This document shows positions 1-5,034 of a stretch of DNA of 5,034 bases, piece after piece. How positions within the stretch are numbered: position 1 is the stretch's first letter; every line of letters starts with the position of its first letter. The DNA is from CAZLLV01 sp964560325 (GTDB lineage: Bacteria > Acidobacteriota > Thermoanaerobaculia > Multivoradales > DATKCC01), in assembly GCA_964560325.1 (NCBI GenBank), contig CAZLLV010000004.1:1-5034 (forward strand), read 5' to 3'. The translations under genes and the position numbers were made by a program. The notes under the pieces are model-generated. The model was not told where the DNA came from and did not search any database. It was given only the letters and a program-made list of their open reading frames with translations.

Positions 1-1
1 C

Positions 2-628
2 GCCGGCCTCGACCGCGCGCCGCGCTACGAGCACGGCAACGGCGGCCTCACGCCCGATCGCGAGCAGGAGCACTACGAGGGCTACGAGAAGGCGTACGAA
101 GAGAGCCACATGTACAGCCGCCCCGACTACCGGGGCCGGGGCTGGGGCGCCGGGTCGGCCGAGCGGGAGCCGACCGGGGAGCTCGGCCGTCTCGACGAGC
201 TGAAGGACTACGAGGTCGCCTCGCACGATCCCGATCCGCGTGGCTGGCCGGTCGTCGGCTCCGACGGACGCGAGATCGGAAAGGTCGAGCACCTGATCGG
301 CGACACGGGTCAGATGCAGGTGCGCTACCTGACGGTCACGGTCGACCGGAGCCTGCTGCGGGACGAGGAGCGCCAGGTCCTGGTGCCGATCGGCCACGTC
401 GATCTCGACCGCGACGACGAGCGGGTGATCGTGAACGCGCTCGACGCCGAACGGGTGCTCGACCTCCCGATCTACGGCGGCGGCAGGATCGAGCCGGATC
501 ACGACGCGCGAGCGCACGAGCACTTCCACGCCGGCTATCCGCGCGAGCGGCGCTACGAACACCCCGGCTATCTGCCCACCGGACTCTACGGCACGTCGTC
601 GCAGACCACTGCCCGGACCGGGCGCTGA
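2..628 (+). CDS. PRC-barrel domain protein, 5' end outside the window
   Basis: The frame is open from base 2 with no stop before the first ATG at 110, and the 36 extra residues (rich in Tyr, Glu, His and Arg) look coding, so I read the gene as partial with its start off the left edge. About 208 residues are visible. Counting from the Met at 110, residues about 28-122 match the PRC-barrel fold: LDELKDYEV, then DPRGWPVVGSDGREIGKVE, then VRYLTVTVD, then VLVPIGHVDLD, ending in DLPIYGG. PRC-barrels are small beta-barrels known from the photosynthetic reaction-centre H subunit and RimM; this stand-alone type is usually a small soluble or envelope-associated protein of unknown role. There is no signal peptide or membrane segment in the visible part. 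The tails on both sides are rich in His, Tyr and Arg and look disordered. It is probably cotranscribed with the membrane protein gene 21 nt downstream. ATG 110 is a possible but less likely start. The domain is clear; the function is unknown. Confidence 0.85.
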   Translation, partial: AGLDRAPRYEHGNGGLTPDREQEHYEGYEKAYEESHMYSRPDYRGRGWGAGSAEREPTGELGRLDELKDYEVASHDPDPRGWPVVGSDGREIGKVEHLIGDTGQMQVRYLTVTVDRSLLRDEERQVLVPIGHVDLDRDDERVIVNALDAERVLDLPIYGGGRIEPDHDARAHEHFHAGYPRERRYEHPGYLPTGLYGTSSQTTARTGR

Positions 629-632
629 ACGA

Positions 633-640
633 GAGAAGGG
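633..640 (+). promoter_or_regulatory. Ribosome binding site of the membrane protein gene
   Basis: GAGAAGGG lies 9 nt before the ATG at 650, inside the 21-nt gap after the PRC-barrel stop. It supports 650 as the start rather than the in-frame ATG at 689. Confidence 0.7.
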
Positions 641-649
641 ACGGACGAC

Positions 650-1204
650 ATGGCGAAGATCGATCTGGAGAAGAAGAAGACCGGTGGCATGGGATGGCTT
701 TGGGCGCTGCTCCTCTTGTTGGCGCTCGTACTGCTGCTCTGGTGGTTCTGGGGAGCGTCGGACGACGAGCCGGACTACGCCGTCGACGACGAGTACGAAG
801 CGGTCGAGGAGCCGGTCGCGCCGGTGCCCGTGCCGATGGAGGAGGAGGCGATCGCCGGTACCGGACTGCCGGTGGCGCAGATCCTCGCCGACCCTGACGC
901 CTGGTTCGACCGCACGGTGAGCGGCGAGGCCGAGGTCACCGACGTGCCGACCGACCGCGGCTTCTGGCTCGAGCAGGACGGTGAGCGTCTGTTCGCGCTG
1001 ATCATCGACGGCCCGGCCGAGGTCCCGCTCCACATCCAGACCGGCCAGACCCTCGATCTGACCGACGCCACGGTGTACCGGGCGGACGCGGCGCTCGAGG
1101 AGGGCGGCGTCCCCGGTACGCCACTCGACGAAGACACGCGCCGGATCGCCCAGGACGAGGAGGTGGTCCTGGTGGTCGACGAGAGCGACATCGAGATCCT
1201 CTGA
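650..1204 (+). CDS. Single-pass membrane protein with acidic linker and OB-fold-like C-terminal domain
   Basis: This 184-residue protein has a short Lys-rich N-terminus (MAKIDLEKKK), one strong hydrophobic segment at about residues 15-35 (Leu/Trp-rich, ending WWFWG), then an acidic Pro/Glu linker at about 37-67. Residues about 72-184 form a beta-rich domain with LPVAQILADPDAWFDRTVSG, TDRGFWLEQDG, LFALIIDGP, GQTLDLTDATVY and a C-terminal VVLVVDESDIEIL. That pattern of a 'Gly-x-Val' strand, a 'FW-x-x-x-Gly' turn and a hydrophobic strand resembles small OB-fold proteins of the bacterial envelope. With no cleavage site after the hydrophobic segment, it is most likely anchored by the N-terminus with the domain outside the cytoplasm; the positive residues before the segment fit an N-in topology. 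It follows the PRC-barrel gene closely and is probably in the same transcript. No catalytic motif is visible. The gene call is sure, the fold probable, the function unknown. Confidence 0.85.
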   Translation: MAKIDLEKKKTGGMGWLWALLLLLALVLLLWWFWGASDDEPDYAVDDEYEAVEEPVAPVPVPMEEEAIAGTGLPVAQILADPDAWFDRTVSGEAEVTDVPTDRGFWLEQDGERLFALIIDGPAEVPLHIQTGQTLDLTDATVYRADAALEEGGVPGTPLDEDTRRIAQDEEVVLVVDESDIEIL

Positions 1205-1212
1205 CCACCGGC

Positions 1213-1248
1213 CCGACCGGCTTTCCGAACCGGCTCCCGAACCGGCGC
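1213..1248 (+). repeat. Three 12-nt tandem near-repeats (CCGAACCGGCNC type)
   Basis: Units CCGACCGGCTTT, CCGAACCGGCTC and CCGAACCGGCGC follow each other directly, starting 9 nt after the stop of the membrane protein gene. Each contains the self-complementary core CCGG. The last two units overlap the left arm of the hairpin at 1231-1280. They may be a short slippage expansion or binding sites; the sequence alone does not decide. Confidence 0.5.
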
Positions 1249-1280
1249 CCGCGCTCCCTGGCGGGCACGGTCGGGAGCCG
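1231..1280 (+). terminator. Large GC-rich hairpin after the envelope gene pair; possible terminator
   Basis: CGGCTCCCGA (1231-1240) and TCGGGAGCCG (1271-1280) are perfect 10-bp inverted arms. Inside them CCG/CGG (1242-1244 with 1268-1270) and GCCCGC/GCGGGC (1247-1252 with 1261-1266) can continue the helix across small bulges, leaving an 8-nt loop. It starts 27 nt after the stop at 1204, where a terminator would be expected. No run of T follows, so it is not a classical intrinsic terminator; it could be a pause or processing site, or protect the upstream mRNA end. The structure is directly visible; its role is inferred. Confidence 0.45.
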
Positions 1281-1289
1281 TGGTGCGCA

Positions 1290-1325
1290 GCCGCCGCCCG
1301 TGTACAATGGCAGCCGGGCGGCGGC
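1290..1325. promoter_or_regulatory. Perfect 11-bp inverted repeat flanking a -10-like box; possible operator
   Basis: GCCGCCGCCCG (1290-1300) and CGGGCGGCGGC (1315-1325) are exact reverse complements separated by 14 nt. The spacer contains TACAAT (1303-1308), one of the few A/T-rich hexamers in the region. If transcription starts about 7 nt after TACAAT, near 1315, only the right arm would be in the ribBA message, which favours a DNA-level role such as an operator. In read-through RNA from upstream both arms would form a hairpin. No T tract follows either arm. Confidence 0.4.
1303..1308 (+). promoter_or_regulatory. Candidate -10 box of a ribBA promoter
   Basis: TACAAT matches the sigma-70 -10 consensus TATAAT at five of six bases and lies 72 nt before the ribBA start. 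No good -35 is seen at the usual distance (GTGGTG or TGGTGC around 1280-1286), so the promoter is weak, needs an activator, or is not real. Confidence 0.35.
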
Positions 1326-1380
1326 CGTTCCCATCTCAGGCGTTCCCTCTCGCCGCCGCGCACCGACCGAAAGACCCTCC

Positions 1381-2598
1381 ATGAGCGAAACCTCCCCCTT
1401 CGCCTCCGTCGAGACGGCGATCCAGGATTTCCGCGCCGGGCGCTTCGTCATCCTGGTCGACGACGAGGAGCGCGAGAACGAGGGCGACCTGGCGATCGCC
1501 GCCGAGAAGGTGACGCCCGAGGCGATCAATTTCATGGCCAAGCACGGCCGCGGACTGATCTGCCTGGCGATGACCTCGGAGCGCTGCGACGAGCTCGACC
1601 TGCCGTTGATGGTCTCCGACAACACCTCGCCCTACGCGACCGCATTCACCGTCTCGATCGAGGCGCGCGGCAAGATCACCACCGGCATCTCGGCGGCGGA
1701 CCGGGCGGCGACCATCCGCACGGCGGTCGACCCGGCGACCCGGCCGGAGGACCTGCTGCGGCCCGGCCACGTCTTTCCGTTGCGGGCGGCCAAGGGAGGC
1801 GTCCTCAAGCGCGCGGGGCAGACCGAAGCGTCGGTCGACCTGGCGGTGCTCTCCGGCCTCGTGCCCGCCGGCGTGATCTGCGAGATCATGAACGACGACG
1901 GCACGATGGCGCGCGTGCCCGATCTCGCCCGCTTCGCGGCCGAGCACGACGTGTCGATGATCACGGTCGCGGAGCTGATCCGCTACCGGCTCCAGCACGA
2001 GACGCTGGTCGAGCGGGTCGCGTCGCCCCGGCTGCCGTCGATCTACGGTGAGTTTCAGCTCCACGCCTACCGCTCGCGGGTGACCGGCGAGGAGCACCTG
2101 GCCTTCGTCCAGGGCGGACCGATCGATCCCGAGATGCCGGTCCTGGTACGCGTCCACAGCCAGTGCCTGACCGGGGACGTCTTCGGCTCCGAGCGCTGCG
2201 ACTGCGGCCACCAGCTCCACGGAGCCCTGGAGCAGATCCAGAGCGAGGGCAAGGGCGTGCTCCTCTACCTGCTCCAGGAGGGGCGCGGCATCGGCCTGAT
2301 CAACAAGCTCCTCGCCTACGAGCTCCAGGAGGCGGGGCACGACACGGTCGAGGCGAACGAGAAGCTCGGCTTCCGGCCCGATCAGCGCGACTACGGGATC
2401 GGCGCGCAGATCCTCCGCGATCTCGGGGTGCGGCGGATGCGCCTGATGACCAACAACCCGAGCAAGTACGTGGGCCTCGCCGGCTACGGGCTGGAGATCG
2501 TCGAGCGGGTCCCGCTCGAGGTGCCGCCGACCGACGCGAGCCACGCCTACCTGCGGACCAAGCGCGACAAGCTCGGGCATTTGCTCAAGCTGGTGTGA
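1381..2598 (+). CDS. ribBA: RibBA: DHBP synthase / GTP cyclohydrolase II fusion
   Basis: This 405-residue cytoplasmic enzyme has the usual RibBA length and starts both branches of riboflavin synthesis. The RibB half (about 8-205) makes 3,4-dihydroxy-2-butanone 4-phosphate from ribulose 5-phosphate; it shows DDEERENEGDL at 27-37 (metal Glu32), RPGHVFPL at 127-134 and ICEIMNDDGTMARVPDL at 166-182. The RibA half (about 209-405) opens GTP; it shows RVHSQCLTGDVFGSERCDCG at 257-276 with zinc ligands Cys262, Cys273 and Cys275, QEGRGIGL at 299-306, Asp334 and Arg336 as expected proton acceptor and nucleophile, and TNNPSK at 357-362. Oddities: the RibB motif normally reading GHTE is GQTE (Gln147 at the second metal ligand), and HSEC reads HSQC. 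ATG 1381 is chosen because homologues begin just before the FASVETAIQDFRAGRF stretch; the earlier GTG at 1300 would translate the inverted repeat. The Shine-Dalgarno is poor (CGAAAG, 1368-1373). No ribH, ribE or nusB is adjacent. Confidence 0.96.
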   Translation: MSETSPFASVETAIQDFRAGRFVILVDDEERENEGDLAIAAEKVTPEAINFMAKHGRGLICLAMTSERCDELDLPLMVSDNTSPYATAFTVSIEARGKITTGISAADRAATIRTAVDPATRPEDLLRPGHVFPLRAAKGGVLKRAGQTEASVDLAVLSGLVPAGVICEIMNDDGTMARVPDLARFAAEHDVSMITVAELIRYRLQHETLVERVASPRLPSIYGEFQLHAYRSRVTGEEHLAFVQGGPIDPEMPVLVRVHSQCLTGDVFGSERCDCGHQLHGALEQIQSEGKGVLLYLLQEGRGIGLINKLLAYELQEAGHDTVEANEKLGFRPDQRDYGIGAQILRDLGVRRMRLMTNNPSKYVGLAGYGLEIVERVPLEVPPTDASHAYLRTKRDKLGHLLKLV

Positions 2599-3598
2599 TC
2601 GCCTCCAGGAGCCGGGCGGCGCTGTCGGTGCCGCTCGGGTAGTCGAGGCGGCGGACGGGGACCTTTCGGGCGAGGTCGGTCAGGAGGTCGAGGCGTCGGG
2701 CGGAGCGCCCGAGCGCCGCCGCCGGCGCGCCGGCCACGCCGTGCCCGAGGAGCTCGACCAGAGCGTCGCGCGGGGCGAGGTCCGAGATCGCGACCCCGCC
2801 GGAGGCCTCCGGCCGGCGGCGCAGGACGTAGACGGCGGCGAGCGGCCGGTCGGCCGCGGGCGCCGACCCGTCGCCTCGCTCCAGGCCCGCCGGAGAGACC
2901 GCCCGCTTCTCGATCGACTCGTGGACGCGGGGCAGCCCCTCGATCGCGACCCCCGCCTCGAGCGAGCGCCGCGCGAGCCCGCTCGGCCAGAGCCGGAGGA
3001 GCCGCGGCCCGGGGCTGCACCACCAGTCGCCGCCGGCACGCCGGCGCAACGCCAGCCCGTCGTCCGCCACGAAGCCGCACCCGTGGCGCAGCAGCTCGGC
3101 GCACAGGACCGACTTTCCGGCGCCGCTCGGTCCGACGAAGGCGACCGCCAGCTCGCCGGTCGAGACGGCGCTCGCGTGGAGCACCGGCACTCCCTCGGTC
3201 TCGAGCCAGAGCGGCAGAGCGTAGGTGAACAGGTAGTGCGGCGCCCCGGTGCCCTCCGCCGTCCACTCGATCTCGAGCGCCCCCGGCGAGACCTCGAAGC
3301 GGCCACGGCCGAGGTCCGCCACGTCGAGGCGAAAGCCGCCGGACCGGTGGAATAGCGCGAACCGCCCGCCGGTCTCGGTCGCCGACGACCAGATCTCTTC
3401 GTCGCCGGGCGCCGGACGGCGGAGCTCTTCGACGCACCGGTAGGCGACCCGAAGCTCGCGCGCCGGTCCCGGCTCGGCGCCGTCGCCCGCGGGGAGCAGG
3501 TACGGCTCGAACGACCGCGGCAGCCGGCCGTGAACCCGCACGCCGAACGCGGCGCCCGAGATCTTCCGCCCGCCGGCCATCTCGGCCTTCTCGGCCAT
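2585..3598 (-). CDS. HprK-like kinase, probable lasso peptide tailoring kinase (K protein)
   Basis: This 337-residue protein has the layout of HPr-kinase-related proteins of RiPP clusters. An N-terminal beta-rich region (about 12-135) opens with FGVRVHGRLP and is followed by a C-terminal P-loop kinase domain. That domain shows LHASAV at 140-145, Walker A GPSGAGKS at 156-163, FVADD at 176-180 (acidic pair Asp179/Asp180, expected for Mg and catalysis) and LRLWPSG at 201-207. It lacks the classical HprK C-terminal signature, so HPr is an unlikely substrate. In paeninodin-type clusters such kinases phosphorylate the C-terminal Ser of the lasso precursor; that role is inferred from the fold and from the cyclase-like gene 3 nt upstream. 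Two starts are possible: ATG 3598, directly after GGAG overlapping the cyclase stop (zero spacing), or ATG 3580 (Met7), which has GAGAAGG 5 nt upstream. I keep 3598 for translational coupling, but 3580 has the better ribosome site. Its 3' end overlaps ribBA by 14 bp. Confidence 0.9.
   Translation of the reverse strand: MAEKAEMAGGRKISGAAFGVRVHGRLPRSFEPYLLPAGDGAEPGPARELRVAYRCVEELRRPAPGDEEIWSSATETGGRFALFHRSGGFRLDVADLGRGRFEVSPGALEIEWTAEGTGAPHYLFTYALPLWLETEGVPVLHASAVSTGELAVAFVGPSGAGKSVLCAELLRHGCGFVADDGLALRRRAGGDWWCSPGPRLLRLWPSGLARRSLEAGVAIEGLPRVHESIEKRAVSPAGLERGDGSAPAADRPLAAVYVLRRRPEASGGVAISDLAPRDALVELLGHGVAGAPAAALGRSARRLDLLTDLARKVPVRRLDYPSGTDSAARLLEAITPA
3586..3592 (-). promoter_or_regulatory. 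Shine-Dalgarno favouring the internal kinase start at 3580
   Basis: On the minus strand GAGAAGG lies 5 nt before the ATG whose first base is 3580. The upstream ATG at 3598 has only GGAG with no spacer. This motif decides between two starts that differ by six residues. Confidence 0.45.
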
Positions 3599-3601
3599 CT
3601 C

Positions 3602-5034
3602 CTAATCCCCCCGCCCCGGTGCGAGCAGCCTGCGCTGCCAGAGCTCGTAGCAGATCACCCGCCAGAGGATCGTGTGCCCGAAGGCGATCGAGCGTGGGGC
3701 CGTGCCGGGGCCGGGCAGGTACGCCTCTACCCACTCCGGCCGCACGAAGCGCCGCCAGTCCGAGCGCGGGCGGCGGAACACCATCTCGCGGATCTCCTCG
3801 CGCGCCTGCTCGATGCCGCGCAGGAAGAACGCTCCGAGGAGCCCGGACCGCCCGCCCTCCAGCACCTCCTCCGGGAGGATCCCCCGGAACGCCTCGCGGG
3901 TCAGCACCTTGTCCCTCCCGCCGCCGTGGAGCCGGGCGGGGGGGAGCTGCACCGCCCACTCGAGGAGCGGCCAGGACCAGAACGGGTTGCCGCGCTCGAC
4001 CCCGCAGAGGGCGAAGAGGCGTCGCTCCTCGCTCTCGAGCTCGCTGTTCCTCGTGCCGGCGGCGATCTCGAACCGGTGCCTTCGGGCGAGCGCCCCCGGT
4101 CCTCTGCCGGCCGGCAGGATCGGCGAAGGTGCGGCCTCGGGCAGGAGCTCGCGGCCCTCGGGAGTGAGCCAGCGCGGCGGGCGCCGTAGACGGTGGCGGA
4201 GCGCGGCGCGCAGCCAGTGCCCGCGCGCCGTGTACAGGGCGTCGGCGCCGTCGCCCACCAGCACCCGGACGCACCCCTCCGCGCGGGCAGCCTCGTAGAG
4301 CCGGTGCTTGAGCGCCGCAAACGGGTTCACGTAGGGGGAACCGGCGTGGACGAAGCGGTCGAAGCCGGGGGAGAGAGCGTAGGCGCCGTCGCCGCGGACC
4401 TCGTGGACCGGCAGGCCGAGGTGGCGGGAGACGGCCCGGACACGCTCCCGTTCGTCCCCCTCCGTCACCTCGTCGAAGGTCCAGGAGAAGGCGCGGACGC
4501 CGGGCGGTGCCGAGGCCGCGAGCGCGGTCGAGTCGAGCCCGCCGCTCAGCGACAGCGCGACGCGCTCCGGGTCGAGCCCCGCCGTCTCGCGCTCGACGGC
4601 GCGCCGGAGCCGGCCGCGGAGCTCCCCGGCGACCTCCGCCAGCGGGCTGCGGGCCGTAGAAGGGAGCCGGCGGAAGCGCCAGTAGGGCTCGATCCGCTCG
4701 TCGTCCGCGGTCACGAGGAGCCGGTGGCCGGGCGGAAGCTCTCTCACCTCCCGGAAGAAGCTTCGTCCGGTCCAGCCGAAGCGGAAGCCGAGGAAGCGGG
4801 CGGCCTCGGCCTCGTCGAGCGCGTCGGAGACGGCCGGATGGGCGAGCACGGCGGCCGGCTCGCTGGCGGCGACCAGGAAGCGCCGGTCGAGGAAGAAGTA
4901 GAGCTTCTGCGAGCCGAGGTGGTCGCGGGCGACGCTCAGGCGGCTTCGGTCCGGCTCGGCCGTGACGACCGCGAAGGCGCCGCAGAGCCCGGCGAGGAAA
5001 TCGAGCTCGCGGTCCGCGGCGCCGACCGAGACGG
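3602..5034 (-). CDS. Asparagine-synthetase-like protein, probable lasso peptide cyclase (C protein); N-terminus outside the window
   Basis: The frame stays open to the right edge, giving 476 visible residues; the internal GTG at 4849 lies inside the conserved fold and is not the start. The first about 120 residues are the end of the glutaminase-like domain (GLCGAFAVV, ARDHLGSQKLYFF, ASEPAAVLAHP, then ELPPGHRLLV and PYWRF). The synthetase domain follows, with PPi-loop LSGGLDST (SGGLDST at 4526-4546), GDGADAL (4235-4255) and the C-terminal RDKVLTREAFRGILPEEVL. In asparagine synthetase this domain adenylates a carboxylate; in lasso C proteins the same chemistry activates an Asp or Glu side chain and closes the macrolactam on the precursor N-terminus. 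The kinase gene 3 nt downstream favours lasso cyclase over asparagine synthesis. Two departures stand out: Ala where GxGxDE has Glu, and GGRSGLL where a Lys is normally found after the LPxxV motif. The catalytic N-terminal Cys cannot be judged here. Confidence 0.9.
   Translation of the reverse strand, partial: VSVGAADRELDFLAGLCGAFAVVTAEPDRSRLSVARDHLGSQKLYFFLDRRFLVAASEPAAVLAHPAVSDALDEAEAARFLGFRFGWTGRSFFREVRELPPGHRLLVTADDERIEPYWRFRRLPSTARSPLAEVAGELRGRLRRAVERETAGLDPERVALSLSGGLDSTALAASAPPGVRAFSWTFDEVTEGDERERVRAVSRHLGLPVHEVRGDGAYALSPGFDRFVHAGSPYVNPFAALKHRLYEAARAEGCVRVLVGDGADALYTARGHWLRAALRHRLRRPPRWLTPEGRELLPEAAPSPILPAGRGPGALARRHRFEIAAGTRNSELESEERRLFALCGVERGNPFWSWPLLEWAVQLPPARLHGGGRDKVLTREAFRGILPEEVLEGGRSGLLGAFFLRGIEQAREEIREMVFRRPRSDWRRFVRPEWVEAYLPGPGTAPRSIAFGHTILWRVICYELWQRRLLAPGRGD

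Noticed and set aside
1205..1380. FMN riboswitch before ribBA
   Set aside because: CCCGACCGGC at 1212-1221 resembles one FMN-element segment, but the rest of the conserved core (such as the AGGGTGAAATTCCC part and the closing GGATGAAAGA part) is absent and the hairpins do not fit the element.
1300..1380. GTG 1300 as the ribBA start
   Set aside because: It would add 27 residues unlike any RibBA N-terminus and lies in the inverted repeat; homology begins just after ATG 1381.
1336..2580. Long open frame antisense to ribBA
   Set aside because: It has Asp/Arg/Gly/Val-rich composition with no domain and mirrors the third-position GC bias of ribBA; it is a high-GC shadow.
2585..3598. True HPr kinase/phosphorylase
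   Set aside because: The Walker A and VADD are present, but the HprK C-terminal signature is missing, the N-terminal region differs, and no HPr or PTS gene is nearby.
2741..4189. Plus-strand open frames opposite the kinase and cyclase
   Set aside because: No recognisable motif and typical shadow composition; the minus-strand genes explain the region.
2547..4274. 575-codon minus-strand frame across the kinase and cyclase genes
   Set aside because: Arg/Ala/Pro/Gly-rich, low complexity, and out of frame with two well-supported genes.
4847..4849. GTG as the cyclase start
   Set aside because: The 61 codons upstream are open and encode clear glutaminase-domain sequence (ARDHLGSQKLYFF), so the gene continues past the right edge.
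3602..5034. Housekeeping asparagine synthetase AsnB
   Set aside because: The motifs at 4235-4255 and about 3845 diverge from AsnB, and the adjacent HprK-like kinase fits a lasso peptide cluster. Not fully excluded without the N-terminus.
1..5034. Lasso precursor gene, tRNA, CRISPR array or insertion sequence in the window
   Set aside because: No short ORF with leader/core features, no tRNA-like fold, no spaced direct repeats and no transposase were seen on either strand.

Overview
The window is very GC-rich and densely coding, with strong G/C preference at third codon positions. It holds five protein genes: three on the plus strand and two on the minus strand, meeting tail to tail. Both outer genes run off the window. 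A fused RibBA, a PRC-barrel/OB-like envelope gene pair and a GC-rich genome suggest a high-GC Gram-negative or environmental lineage (Acidobacteriota, Gemmatimonadota or Myxococcota-like). This is a weak inference; nothing here fixes the taxon.

Left (1-1204, plus): a two-gene unit. The first gene encodes a PRC-barrel protein that is already open at the left edge. After a 21-nt gap carrying a good Shine-Dalgarno, the second encodes a small single-pass membrane protein with an acidic linker and a C-terminal beta-rich domain resembling an OB-fold.

Intergenic 1205-1380: 176 nt without a gene but rich in structure. It contains three 12-nt near-repeats, a large hairpin with a perfect 10-bp outer stem (1231-1280), and a perfect 11-bp inverted repeat (1290-1300/1315-1325) whose 14-nt spacer holds a TACAAT -10-like box. 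No FMN riboswitch is visible.

Centre (1381-2598, plus): ribBA, a complete bifunctional enzyme that starts both branches of riboflavin synthesis. Two normally conserved active-site positions read Gln: the second metal-ligand His of the RibB half, and the Glu of the GTP-binding HSEC motif in the RibA half.

Right (2585-5034, minus): an asparagine-synthetase-like protein (its N-terminus lies beyond the right edge) followed after 3 nt by an HprK-like kinase. The pair matches the cyclase (C) and tailoring kinase (K) of lasso peptide clusters of the paeninodin type: C would close the macrolactam ring and K would phosphorylate the precursor. The precursor, RRE protein, leader peptidase and exporter are not in the window; if present they should lie beyond the right edge, because K is the last gene and overlaps the 3' end of ribBA by 14 bp. 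The cyclase appears to lack the Lys expected near the end of its synthetase domain, so it may be divergent. This C-K pair is the best candidate for an undescribed system here.
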